Part shown: piece after piece, positions 1 to 7,728 of the stretch | How positions within the stretch are numbered: position 1 is the stretch's first letter | Layout: every line of letters starts with the position of its first letter | Assembly: GCA_964528595.1 (NCBI GenBank) | Contig: CAZGTM010000078.1 | Location: 1-15,166 of the forward strand | Direction of reading: 5' to 3' | Source: CAYFKJ01 sp964528595 | GTDB lineage: Bacteria > Pseudomonadota > Alphaproteobacteria > UBA2966 | Length of the DNA: 15,166 nt | Notes under the pieces: generated by a model | Told to the model about the DNA's origin: nothing | Databases searched by the model: none | Seen by the model: the letters and a program-made list of their open reading frames with translations, nothing else | Translations under genes and position numbers: made by a program

Positions 1-1295
1 TCGGCGTTCTTGGCCAGTTCGCCGACCTGTTCGTTGACGTAATCGGCGTCGATGGAGATCGCCTCACCCGGGCGGTCGGTCGCCGTGAAGGAGATGTCGT
101 CCAGCAGTTTCTCCAGCACGGTATGAAGCCGCCGCGCGCCGATGTTCTCGACCCCGGCGTTGACCTCCGTGGCGAGGTCGGCAATGGCGTCGATGGCGGC
201 GTCGGTAAATTCCAGCGTGACCTCTTCCGTCCCCATTAGCGCCACATATTGCTTGATCAGGCTGGCTTCCGGTTCCGTCAGGATGCGCTTGAGGTCGTCC
301 CGGCTCAGCGCCTTCAATTCAACCCGGATCGGCAGCCGGCCCTGCAGTTCGGGCAAAAGATCGGCGGGTTTGGCCAGGTGGAAGGCGCCGGAGGCGATAA
401 ACAGGATATGGTCGGTTTTGACCGGCCCGTGCTTGGTTGCCACCGTAGTGCCCTCGATCAGCGGCAGCAGGTCGCGCTGAACGCCTTCGCGGCTGACCTC
501 GGCGCTGCCGCCGGCGCGTTCGGAGCGGGCGCAGATCTTGTCGATTTCATCCAAAAAAACGATGCCGTTCTGCTCCACTGACTCGATCGAGGATCGGACG
601 ATCTGTTCTTCGTCCAGCAGTTTGTCGCTCTCCTCGGCGATCAGGATATCGTAGGAGTCCTCGACCTTCATGCGTCGCTTGCGGGTGCCCTGGCCGAAGG
701 CCTTGCCGAACACGTCGTTGAGATTGAGCATGCCCATGCTGGCGCCGGGCATGCCGGGGACCTCGAACGTCGGCAAGGCGGACGAGCCGGACTCCGAGAG
801 CTCCAGATCGATCTCCTTTTCGGCCAGTTCGCCGGCCCGCAACTTGTCGCGGAAGCTCTTGCGCGTGCTTTCGCCGGCGTGTTCGCCAACCAGGGCGTCC
901 AGCACCCGTTCCTCGGCGGCCAGTTCGGCCTTGGCCGTGACCTCGCGGCGGTTCTTGTCGCGCTGCTGGGCGATGGCGAACTCGACCAGGTCGCGCACGA
1001 TCTGTTCGACGTCGCGGCCGACATATCCCACCTCGGTGAACTTTGTCGCCTCGACCTTGACGAACGGCGCTTCGGCCAGCCGCGCCAGGCGGCGGGCGAT
1101 TTCGGTCTTGCCGACGCCAGTGGGACCGATCATCAGGATGTTCTTGGGCAGCACCTCATCGCGCAGGTCTTCGTCCAGCTGCTGGCGCCGCCAGCGGTTG
1201 CGCAAAGCAATGGCGACGGCGCGCTTGGCGTCGGTCTGGCCGACGATGAAGCGGTCAAGTTCGGAAACAATTTCGCGGGGGCTAAACTCGGTCAT
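1..1295 (-). CDS. hslU: HslU, ATPase/unfoldase subunit of the HslVU protease (3' end outside window)
   Basis: AAA+ (Clp/Hsp100) unfoldase that forms a hexameric ring, unfolds substrates with ATP and feeds them to the HslV peptidase in the cytoplasm. The visible 431 residues begin MTEFSPREIV. They carry Walker A GPTGVGKT at residues 57-64, Walker B with LDEID at 248-252, and a sensor-2 type GARRLH at 386-391. The divergent intermediate (I) domain lies between the Walker motifs. The last readable codons give Lys-Asn-Ala and the first two bases of an Asp codon. That matches the family ending (AKNADLSRFIL-like), so only about eight codons plus the stop should be missing. The gene sits 42 bp downstream of hslV on the same strand, the usual hslVU operon order. 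The start ATG at 1295 has only a weak purine stretch (GCGAGA) upstream. Identity is secure. Confidence 0.97.
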   Translation of the reverse strand, partial: MTEFSPREIVSELDRFIVGQTDAKRAVAIALRNRWRRQQLDEDLRDEVLPKNILMIGPTGVGKTEIARRLARLAEAPFVKVEATKFTEVGYVGRDVEQIVRDLVEFAIAQQRDKNRREVTAKAELAAEERVLDALVGEHAGESTRKSFRDKLRAGELAEKEIDLELSESGSSALPTFEVPGMPGASMGMLNLNDVFGKAFGQGTRKRRMKVEDSYDILIAEESDKLLDEEQIVRSSIESVEQNGIVFLDEIDKICARSERAGGSAEVSREGVQRDLLPLIEGTTVATKHGPVKTDHILFIASGAFHLAKPADLLPELQGRLPIRVELKALSRDDLKRILTEPEASLIKQYVALMGTEEVTLEFTDAAIDAIADLATEVNAGVENIGARRLHTVLEKLLDDISFTATDRPGEAISIDADYVNEQVGELAKNA

Positions 1296-1337
1296 TCTCG
1301 CAATTTCAATTCGTTGGGACAGGGCCGCGCGGCGGGA

Positions 1338-1886
1338 TCAGAGGATCTCGACCGTCAGCGATGTATTGGTATAGACGCAGATATCGGCGGCGATTTCGAG
1401 GGCGCGCCGGGCGATGGCTTCGGCGTCCAGGTCGTCGCGGTCGGCCAGGGCACGGGCCGCGGCCAGGGCGTAGTTACCGCCCGAGCCGATGCCGATGATG
1501 CCGTCGTCGGTCTCGAGGACATCGCCGTTGCCGGTCAGCACCAAGCTGGTTTCCTTGTCGGCGACCGCCATCAGGGCTTCCAGGCGGCGCAAATAGCGAT
1601 CGGTGCGCCAGTCCTTGGCCAATTCGACGCAAGCGCGCGTTAACTGGGTGGGATACTGCTCGAGCTTGGCCTCCAGCCGCTCGAACAGCGTAAAGGCGTC
1701 CGCCGTGGCGCCGGCGAAACCGGCGATGACGTTGCCGTCGCCCAGGCGCCGCACCTTGCGGGCGCTGCCCTTGATCACCGTGTCGCCCAGCGAAACCTGG
1801 CCGTCGCCGGCGATGACGACCTGATCGCCCTTGCGGACGGCCAAAATAGTCGTGCCATGCCAGGACGGGTGCGAATTGTCGGTCAT
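1338..1886 (-). CDS. hslV: HslV, threonine peptidase subunit of the HslVU protease
   Basis: Proteasome-beta-like N-terminal nucleophile hydrolase of 182 aa, the proteolytic core of HslVU in the cytoplasm. The start MTDNSHPSWHG is followed by TTILAVRKGD. By family rule the short propeptide of 11 residues is cut off to expose Thr12 as the catalytic N-terminus. Conserved AGDGQVSLG follows, and the Gly-rich IGIGSGGNYALAAARAL region lies in the second half. An in-frame ATG exists at 1937, but 1886 is preferred for two reasons: the family's short propeptide, and a GAGG ribosome-binding site six bases upstream. The 1937 ATG also falls inside the predicted promoter. It is the first gene of the hslVU operon and diverges from hisB, with a candidate sigma-32 promoter upstream. 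Confidence 0.97.
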   Translation of the reverse strand: MTDNSHPSWHGTTILAVRKGDQVVIAGDGQVSLGDTVIKGSARKVRRLGDGNVIAGFAGATADAFTLFERLEAKLEQYPTQLTRACVELAKDWRTDRYLRRLEALMAVADKETSLVLTGNGDVLETDDGIIGIGSGGNYALAAARALADRDDLDAEAIARRALEIAADICVYTNTSLTVEIL

Positions 1887-1933
1887 AGAGTGCCTCAAAA
1901 GGATCTGTTCATGCGCATCGGGTGCGCCCGCCA

Positions 1934-1963
1934 ACATGTGGCGATTCGGCCTGCCGGGTCAAG
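1934..1963 (-). promoter_or_regulatory. Candidate sigma-32 (heat-shock) promoter for hslVU
   Basis: Read on the minus strand, CTTGACC (1963-1957) is followed by 15 bases and then CCACATGT (1941-1934). The classic sigma-32 pattern is CTTGAAA, 11-16 bases, CCCCATNT. The -35 box matches its CTTGA core and the -10 box differs at one defined position. Transcription would start about 40 bp before the hslV ATG at 1886. hslVU is a known heat-shock operon in proteobacteria, which supports the call, but it rests on pattern matching by eye. Confidence 0.55.
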
Positions 1964-2073
1964 GGGCGGATGACGTTGGGGTAAAAAGACGCTCTTTACT
2001 GGTTAAACCCCGCCGCACCTGATAAAACGACGCCGAACAGAACCGTTACCGGCCGCCGAGGCCGCACAATGCT

Positions 2074-2078
2074 GAGGA
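2074..2078 (+). promoter_or_regulatory. hisB ribosome-binding site
   Basis: GAGGA nine bases before the ATG at 2088, at the end of the 201-bp divergent region. It fixes the hisB start; no earlier in-frame start with a better site was seen. Confidence 0.6.
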
Positions 2079-2087
2079 CCGCGTCCC

Positions 2088-2711
2088 ATGGACCGTGCAT
2101 GCCGCGAGGCAAGCGTCGAGCGCAATACAAACGAAACCCGGATTGCCGTCTCGTTGAACCTGGACGGTACGGGCCAGTTCGAGGTCTCGACCGGCATCGG
2201 ATTTCTCGATCATATGCTGGAACAGCTCTCGCGCCATTCGCTCATCGATTTGACGGTCAAGGCCGAAGGCGATCTGCACATCGACTTCCACCACACCACC
2301 GAGGATACCGGCATCGCCATCGGCGAGGCCGTGAGCGCGGCGTTGGACGACCGCCGCGGCATCCGGCGTTATGGCTCCGCCGTGGCGCCGATGGATGAAA
2401 CCTGTACGCGGGTTGCCCTCGATGCCTCCAACCGGCCCTACCTGATCTGGCGGGTGGAGTTCGACAAGCCTAAGCTCGGCGACATGGATACCGAACTGTT
2501 CAAGGAATGGTTCCAGGCCTTCGCCCAGGCGGCGGGCTTGACGCTGCACGTTGAGACATTCTATGGCGACAACAACCACCACATCGTCGAATCATGCTTC
2601 AAGGCCTTGGCCCGGGCATTGCGCGAGGCGGTGGAAATCGACCCCCGGAAATCGGACGCCATTCCCTCGACAAAGGGGGTACTCGGCGGTTCGCTCGACG
2701 AAGGGAGCTGA
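2088..2711 (+). CDS. hisB: Imidazoleglycerol-phosphate dehydratase
   Basis: Dehydrates imidazoleglycerol phosphate to imidazoleacetol phosphate, the sixth step of histidine synthesis, in the cytoplasm. It has 207 aa, the length of the monofunctional enzyme; there is no fused histidinol-phosphatase domain as in E. coli HisB. Visible family motifs are STGIGFLDHML near residue 34, the metal-binding FHHTTED at 67-73 (His68, His69, Glu72) and DNNHHIVES at 161-169 (His164, His165, Glu168). The N-terminal ERNTNETRI stretch is also typical. It is the first gene of the plus-strand his cluster. The next gene starts only 4 bp after its stop, so co-transcription is likely. Confidence 0.97.
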   Translation: MDRACREASVERNTNETRIAVSLNLDGTGQFEVSTGIGFLDHMLEQLSRHSLIDLTVKAEGDLHIDFHHTTEDTGIAIGEAVSAALDDRRGIRRYGSAVAPMDETCTRVALDASNRPYLIWRVEFDKPKLGDMDTELFKEWFQAFAQAAGLTLHVETFYGDNNHHIVESCFKALARALREAVEIDPRKSDAIPSTKGVLGGSLDEGS

Positions 2712-2715
2712 GGGG

Positions 2716-3108
2716 ATGCAGGTGTTCACGGCCTATGAAAAAGCGGGTCCCGCCGGCGGCGGCTCGGATGCCGACGTCGTGCTTATCAAGGAGGGCGGCT
2801 CGTTCGCCGCCATGGCGCTGCCGTTCATCTGGCCCTTTTACCGCGGCTTGTGGATCGTTTTGGGCGGCCAGATCGTTTTGGCGGCGGCCCTCGTGGCAGC
2901 GGCTATCTTCGTGCCGGGTACCGGCCTTGCGGTTATCGTCGCGGCCCTGGCCTTCATGGCGCTGATGGGCGCGCACGCCAACGATCTGCGGCGCTGGACC
3001 CTGCGCATGCGGGGCTATGTTTTTTCCGGCGTGGTGGCGGGCGCCGACATGGCGGAGGCCGAACAGCGTCTGTTTACCGCGCTGGGACCGCATATTTATT
3101 TGCCGTGA
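2716..3108 (+). CDS. DUF2628-like small membrane protein in the his operon
   Basis: 130-aa protein of unknown function. The N-terminal layout resembles the DUF2628 family: MQVFTAYEKAG, then acidic ADVVLIKEGGSF, then aromatic ALPFIWPFYRGLW. This is followed by two hydrophobic segments at about residues 46-66 and 68-86, and a short soluble tail rich in Arg and Ala. It is predicted to lie in the inner membrane. The start at 2716 is chosen because it begins the family-like N-terminus and has purine-rich AAGGGAG and GAGGGG just upstream. The longer in-frame ORF from 2551 would run inside hisB. In alphaproteobacteria a gene of this kind is often found between hisB and hisH; that is recollection, not a search. 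No histidine-related role is established. Confidence 0.8.
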   Translation: MQVFTAYEKAGPAGGGSDADVVLIKEGGSFAAMALPFIWPFYRGLWIVLGGQIVLAAALVAAAIFVPGTGLAVIVAALAFMALMGAHANDLRRWTLRMRGYVFSGVVAGADMAEAEQRLFTALGPHIYLP

Positions 3109-3124
3109 TGAGATTTCCCAGACC

Positions 3125-3769
3125 ATGACCGTGGCGATTATCGACTACGGCTCGGGCAACTTGCGCTCGGCCGCCAAGGCGTTCGAGCGTTGCGCGCGCG
3201 AACTCGGCATGGCGGAAGACGTCGTCGTGACGGCGGACGCCGAGGCCGTCGCGGCGGCTGACCGCATCGTTCTGCCGGGGGTTGGCGCCTTCGCAGATTG
3301 CCGCCGCGGCCTCTATGCCGTCGACGGCATGGTGGAGGCCCTGACGGAAAACGTGATCGGCCGGGGCCAACCCTTTCTCGGCATCTGCGTCGGCATGCAG
3401 CTGATGGCGGCCCGCGGCATCGAACACGGCGCGCACGACGGCCTGGGCTGGATCGGCGGCGACGTGGTCGCCATTCCCAGTGAAGATGCGGCGCTCAAGA
3501 TCCCGCAAATGGGCTGGAACGATCTGACGGTCGAACGGGCGAACCACCCCGTGCTGGCCGGCATGGCGGACGGCGATCACGCCTATTTCGTGCACAGTTA
3601 TCATTTGGAATGCGAAACGGAGGCGCACTTGCTGGCGAGCGTTGAGTACGGCTGCCGGGTAACGGCCATTGTCGGACGGGACAACCTGATCGGCACCCAG
3701 TTCCACCCGGAAAAAAGCCAGGCCGTCGGTCTCGGGCTGATCGCCAACTTCATGCGGTGGCGGCCCTGA
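3125..3769 (+). CDS. hisH: Imidazole glycerol phosphate synthase, glutaminase subunit HisH
   Basis: Class I glutamine amidotransferase of 214 aa. It releases ammonia from glutamine and channels it to HisF, where PRFAR becomes imidazoleglycerol phosphate plus AICAR. The start TVAIIDYGSGNL is typical. The nucleophile is Cys88 in FLGICVGMQLM. The other triad members are His194 and Glu196 in QFHPEKSQ. The start at 3125 begins the family N-terminus; an in-frame upstream extension to 3017 overlaps the previous gene and is rejected. Its stop TGA at 3767-3769 overlaps the ATG of the following acetyltransferase gene by one base (TGATG), so translation is probably coupled. Its partner hisF lies two genes downstream. 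Confidence 0.97.
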   Translation: MTVAIIDYGSGNLRSAAKAFERCARELGMAEDVVVTADAEAVAAADRIVLPGVGAFADCRRGLYAVDGMVEALTENVIGRGQPFLGICVGMQLMAARGIEHGAHDGLGWIGGDVVAIPSEDAALKIPQMGWNDLTVERANHPVLAGMADGDHAYFVHSYHLECETEAHLLASVEYGCRVTAIVGRDNLIGTQFHPEKSQAVGLGLIANFMRWRP

Positions 3770-4308
3770 TGGAAACGTTGGTTGAATGGCTCAGCGAGTT
3801 TCGCGGCAACGATCTCGAGGATCTCTGCCAGGCCACCGATGAGGCGATCATCGACGGCAACGGCTTCGGCTGGCTCAGGCCGCCCGAACGGCACAAGCTC
3901 GAAACCTATTGGCGGGGCGTTCTCCTGGTGCCGCAGCGGCGCATCGTCGTGGCGCGCCTCGACGGCGCCATCGTCGGCTCCGCCCAGTTCGTCTCGCCGC
4001 CGCCCAACAACGAGGCCCGCGCCTTCGCCGCCGAGGTCACGTCGTTCTTCGTCGCCCCTTACGCCCGCGGCCATGGCCTGGCGCTCGGCCTGATCACGGC
4101 GATCGAGCAGCGCGCCCGGGCCGAGGGCTACACGGTGCTCGAACTGGACGTGCGGGCCAGCCAAGACGTGGCCATCAAGATCATCGAACAGTGCGGCTTC
4201 CGGCGCTGGGCGACCAAGGAGAAATACGCCCTGGTCGACGGCGCCTACGTCGGCGGCTACTACTACGTCAAGGACCTCGACGGCGACCAGCGCACGGAGG
4301 CCCGCTGA
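3769..4308 (+). CDS. GNAT-family N-acetyltransferase inside the his operon
   Basis: 179-aa protein predicted to transfer an acetyl group from acetyl-CoA to an unknown amine substrate in the cytoplasm. Motif A is clear: VTSFFVAPYARGHGLALGL, with the pyrophosphate-binding Arg100-Gly-His-Gly103-Leu-Ala105. Motif B follows as ASQDVAIKIIEQCGFRRWA (130-148). Residues 1-55 form an N-terminal extension before the acetyltransferase fold (beta strand at IVVARLDGAIVGSAQF). The ATG at 3769 overlaps the hisH stop, and its own stop overlaps the hisA ATG, both as TGATG. An in-frame GTG at 3757 is a possible alternative start. The double coupling means it is made with the His enzymes, but the sequence gives no direct clue to substrate. 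Protein or small-molecule acetylation are both possible. Confidence 0.88.
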   Translation: METLVEWLSEFRGNDLEDLCQATDEAIIDGNGFGWLRPPERHKLETYWRGVLLVPQRRIVVARLDGAIVGSAQFVSPPPNNEARAFAAEVTSFFVAPYARGHGLALGLITAIEQRARAEGYTVLELDVRASQDVAIKIIEQCGFRRWATKEKYALVDGAYVGGYYYVKDLDGDQRTEAR

Positions 4309-5033
4309 TGATCCTGTTTCCCGCCATCGACCTGAAGGACGGCCAGTGCGTCCGCCTGCTGCGCGGCGAGATGGACCAGGCCACCGTGTTCAACGACGAC
4401 GCCGGCGCCCAGGCCGCGGCCTTTGCGGCCGGCGGCTGCCATTGGCTGCATGTCGTCGATTTGAACGGCGCCTTCGCGGGAAAACCCGTCAACGGGGCGG
4501 CGGTGGACGCCATTCTCGGCGCGGTGACGGTGCCGGTTCAGCTCGGCGGCGGCATCCGCGATCTCGACACCATCGCCATGTGGCTGGAGCGCGGCATCGC
4601 CCGGGTCATTCTGGGAACGGTCGCGGTGCGCGATCCCGAGTTGGTGCGTGAAGCCTGCCGACGGTATCCGGACCAGGTGGCCGTCGGCATCGACGCGCGC
4701 GACGGCCGGGTCGCGGTCGAGGGCTGGGCCGAGGTCTCCGAGCTCGGGGCCGCCGAACTGGCGGCGCGTTTCGAGGACGCCGGCGTGGCGGCCATCATCT
4801 ACACCGACATCGACCGCGACGGCGCCATGCAGGGCGTCAACGTCGAAGCCACGAAAGATTTGGCGGCGGCGACCTCCATTCCGGTCATCGCCTCGGGCGG
4901 GGTCTCGTCGCTCGACGATCTGGCGGCGCTCAAGGCCGTGGCGCATCACGGCATCGCGGGCGTCATTTCGGGCCGCGCGCTTTATGACGGCGGCCTCGAC
5001 CTCGGCGCGGCGCTGGCCGCCTGCGCGGCCTGA
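4308..5033 (+). CDS. hisA: ProFAR isomerase HisA
   Basis: (Beta-alpha)8-barrel enzyme of 241 aa. It isomerises ProFAR to PRFAR, the substrate of HisH/HisF. Catalytic Asp8 is in FPAIDLKDG and the second Asp129 in VGIDARDG. The two phosphate-binding half-barrel loops are visible as QLGGGIRDL (79-87) and VIASGGVSSLDDL in the C-terminal half. TDIDRDGAMQG at 166-176 is also typical. The ATG at 4308 overlaps the stop of the GNAT gene by one base. A longer in-frame ORF upstream (from 3909) is only read-through of the GNAT region in another frame. The stop is 12 bp before hisF. Confidence 0.97.
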   Translation: MILFPAIDLKDGQCVRLLRGEMDQATVFNDDAGAQAAAFAAGGCHWLHVVDLNGAFAGKPVNGAAVDAILGAVTVPVQLGGGIRDLDTIAMWLERGIARVILGTVAVRDPELVREACRRYPDQVAVGIDARDGRVAVEGWAEVSELGAAELAARFEDAGVAAIIYTDIDRDGAMQGVNVEATKDLAAATSIPVIASGGVSSLDDLAALKAVAHHGIAGVISGRALYDGGLDLGAALAACAA

Positions 5034-5045
5034 GGGGAAAGCGTC

Positions 5046-5810
<765 letters not shown>

Positions 5811-5824
5811 AGGGAAGCTAGAAA

Positions 5825-6178
5825 GTGGCGAAATTTGAAACGGCGGGGGCCGATACCATCGAGCGCGTGTTCGCGGTCATCGAAAGCCGGCGCGGCGGCG
5901 ACGCCAAGTCCAGCTACGTCGCCAAGCAGTTCGGCAAGGGCCGCGCCAAGATCGCCGAAAAGGTCGGCGAGGAAGCGGTCGAGACGGTCATCGCGGCCAT
6001 CCACGACGACCGCCGCGAAATCATCGCCGAAAGCACCGACCTGATCTTTCACCTGATGATGTTGTGGGCCGACAGCGGCGTCAAACCGGCCGAGGTCTTC
6101 GGCGAGCTGGCGCGGCGCGAAGGGCTCTCGGGCATCACGGAAAAGAAAAGCCGCAAACAGTTCAAGAAAAACATGTAA
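5825..6178 (+). CDS. hisE: Phosphoribosyl-ATP pyrophosphohydrolase HisE (GTG start)
   Basis: All-alpha MazG-like pyrophosphohydrolase, 117 aa. It removes pyrophosphate from phosphoribosyl-ATP at the second step of histidine synthesis. Metal-binding acidic residues appear as EKVGEEAVE (45-53) and ESTDLIFHLMML (69-80), giving the ExxEE and ExxD pattern of the family. It is a stand-alone HisE; no HisI cyclohydrolase domain is fused. The start is GTG at 5825 with AGAGGGAAG upstream, 14 bp after the hisF stop. The Lys-rich C-terminus (KKSRKQFKKNM) is usual for alphaproteobacterial members. Confidence 0.96.
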   Translation: MAKFETAGADTIERVFAVIESRRGGDAKSSYVAKQFGKGRAKIAEKVGEEAVETVIAAIHDDRREIIAESTDLIFHLMMLWADSGVKPAEVFGELARREGLSGITEKKSRKQFKKNM

Positions 6179-6206
6179 CGTTCGCAAACGGCAGGCGGAG
6201 GGAACC

Positions 6207-6575
6207 ATGGCCTACGACGACGACAATATTTTCGCCAAGATCCTCAGGGGGGAAATTCCCTGCAACAAGGTCTTCGAGGACGATCACGTCCTGGCCTTCA
6301 ACGACATCACCCCCCAGCGCCCGGTTCACGTCCTGGTCATCCCGAAGGGCCGCTATGTCAGCATGGACGACTTCACGGCCAACGGCTCGGACGAGGAAAT
6401 CGCCGCCCTCTTTCGCGCCGTCGGCAATATCGCCCGGGACCTGAACCTGGCGGAAAGCGGCTACCGCATCATCGGCAATACCGGGGAACACGGCCACCAG
6501 GAGGTCATGCACCTGCACATCCACCTGTTCGGCGGCGCGCCGTCGGGCCCCATGGTCAAGCGTATGGAAGGCTAG
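6207..6575 (+). CDS. hinT: HIT (histidine triad) family nucleotide hydrolase, HinT-like
   Basis: 122-aa purine-nucleoside phosphoramidase or nucleotide hydrolase of the HIT superfamily. Family members cleave AMP-linked amines and act in the cytoplasm as dimers. The triad is MHLHIHLFGG, with His102, His104 and His106. NTGEHGHQEV (91-100) just before it and the N-terminal IFAKILRGEIPCNKV are typical of the HinT branch. The ATG at 6207 has GGCGGAGGG upstream. It lies 28 bp after hisE and is likely the last gene of the his transcription unit. The long palindrome at 6577-6650 follows its stop directly. The exact physiological substrate cannot be told from sequence; the symbol is by similarity. Confidence 0.9.
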   Translation: MAYDDDNIFAKILRGEIPCNKVFEDDHVLAFNDITPQRPVHVLVIPKGRYVSMDDFTANGSDEEIAALFRAVGNIARDLNLAESGYRIIGNTGEHGHQEVMHLHIHLFGGAPSGPMVKRMEG

Positions 6576-6576
6576 A

Positions 6577-6650
6577 GCCAACTGGTGCAATAAATGGTGA
6601 CAGGTACACATTAAAATTAATGTGTACCTGTCACCATTTATTGCGTTGGC
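6577..6650. repeat. Long AT-rich palindrome between convergent genes (element A)
   Basis: A perfect 28-bp inverted repeat, arms 6587-6614 and 6617-6644, is separated by only two bases (AA). The stem is framed by a further 6-bp pair, GCCAAC (6577-6582) and GTTGGC (6645-6650), with four unpaired bases on the left. Both arms carry the core GACAGGTACA (6599-6608, reverse complement 6623-6632). It begins two bases after the hinT stop and ends 14 bases before the stop of the kinase gene. It could therefore act as a two-way transcription terminator, although it lacks the usual G/C-rich stem and T-tract. The related core in a second palindrome (12811-12877) suggests a dispersed repeat. Confidence 0.9.
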
Positions 6651-6663
6651 CGCTCCGGCGCTC

Positions 6664-7662
6664 TTACTCCGCCGCCATTTCCTCGACCAGTTTCGCCAGC
6701 ACCGTTTCCGGCCTGGCGCCGAAGTGGCTGATGACCTCGGCCGCGGCGATGGCGCCCAGGCGGCCGCAGGCGTGAAGGTCGCGGCCGCTGGTCAGGCCGT
6801 GCAGAAATCCTGACGCATAGAGATCGCCCGCACCAGTGGTATCGGCGACGCGCGCGACGGGTTCGGCATCGACGACATGAACCTCGTCGCCGGAGACGAT
6901 GATCGAGCCTTTTTCCGACCGCGTCAGCGCCGCGATTTCGCAATGCCCCCGCACGTGCTGCAGGGCCTGGTCGAAATCGTCGACCTGGTAGAGCGACTTG
7001 ATCTCTTCCTCGTTGGCGAACAACACGTCGACCTGATGCTCGGCAAGCTCGAGGAATTCATCGCGCCAACGGTCGACGCAAAAACTGTCCGACAGGGTTA
7101 GGGAGACCTTGCGGCCCGCTTCGTGGGCGATGATGGCGGCCTTGCGGAAGGCCTGTTTGGCGCCTTCGCGGTCCCAGAGGTAGCCCTCCATATAGGTCAC
7201 CTTGGCGCGGGCGATCATGCCGTCGTCGATGTCGTCGGGCGTCAGTTGGGTGGCGGCGCCGAGATAGGTGTTCATGGTGCGCTCGGCGTCCGGTGTCACC
7301 AGGATCAGGCAGCGTCCGGTGGGTTCGCCATCCTCGCCGCCGTAAGCCGTGGTGAACTCGACGTCCATGGATTTAAGATCATGGGCGAAGACCCGGCCCA
7401 GCTGGTCGTCCTTGACCTTGCCGATGTAAGCGCCCTTGGCGCCCAGGCTGGCCAGGCCCGCCATGGTGTTGCCGGCGGAACCGCCCGACATCTCGATGCC
7501 GGGGCCCATGGCGTCATAGAGGCTTTCGGCCCGGTCGGCCTCGATCAGCATCATGGAACCCTTGACCAGTTCCTGGCGGATCAGGAAGTCGTCTTCGGCA
7601 TGGGATAGAACGTCGACCAGGGCGTTGCCGATGCCGACAACGTCGAGAAGCCCGTCACTCAT
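6664..7662 (-). CDS. PfkB-family carbohydrate kinase, adenosine kinase-like
   Basis: Ribokinase-fold kinase of 332 aa, probably phosphorylating adenosine to AMP with ATP in the cytoplasm. The first strand is LLDVVGIGNALVDVL. PfkB signature 1 is seen in MSGGSAGNTMAGLASLGAKG (58-77). Signature 2 is DTTGAGDLYASGFLHGL (274-290), whose Asp280 is the catalytic base and Gly-Ala-Gly the anion hole. The start at 7662 is chosen for its GGAG site nine bases upstream and the family N-terminus; the in-frame ATG at 7743 adds an unlikely Arg-rich leader. The adenosine assignment follows alphaproteobacterial proteins of this length and N-terminus. Another nucleoside or sugar cannot be excluded. Confidence 0.9.
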   Translation of the reverse strand: MSDGLLDVVGIGNALVDVLSHAEDDFLIRQELVKGSMMLIEADRAESLYDAMGPGIEMSGGSAGNTMAGLASLGAKGAYIGKVKDDQLGRVFAHDLKSMDVEFTTAYGGEDGEPTGRCLILVTPDAERTMNTYLGAATQLTPDDIDDGMIARAKVTYMEGYLWDREGAKQAFRKAAIIAHEAGRKVSLTLSDSFCVDRWRDEFLELAEHQVDVLFANEEEIKSLYQVDDFDQALQHVRGHCEIAALTRSEKGSIIVSGDEVHVVDAEPVARVADTTGAGDLYASGFLHGLTSGRDLHACGRLGAIAAAEVISHFGARPETVLAKLVEEMAAE

Positions 7663-7700
7663 TAAATTCAACTCCAGTGGAAATCTGCGTTCGGCGGCGC

Positions 7701-7728
7701 AGTATAGGGGTCCGGCCCGTCCCCGCAA
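7701..7728 (-). promoter_or_regulatory. Candidate sigma-70 promoter for the PfkB kinase gene
   Basis: Read on the minus strand, TTGCGG (7728-7723), 16 bases, then TATACT (7706-7701). The -10 box matches the consensus at five of six positions and the -35 only in TTG. Transcription would begin about 33 bp before the ATG at 7662. Found by eye in the 162-bp divergent region. Confidence 0.4.

Noticed and set aside
879..1643. 254-codon plus-strand open frame over hslU/hslV
   Set aside because: Antisense to both hsl genes, crossing their junction; no recognisable protein.
2021..2026. GATAAA as a -10 box for hisB
   Set aside because: No acceptable -35 box lies at 16-18 bp; TTTACT upstream is 19-20 bp away and a poor match.
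2551..2715. Longer start for the DUF2628-like gene
   Set aside because: It would overlap hisB by about 160 bp and adds Thr/Arg-rich sequence with no family match. The 2716 ATG has a good ribosome-binding site.
3909..4307. N-terminal extension of hisA starting at 3909
   Set aside because: The extra 133 residues are Arg/Pro-rich read-through of the GNAT gene in another frame. HisA proteins begin at MILFPAIDLKDG.
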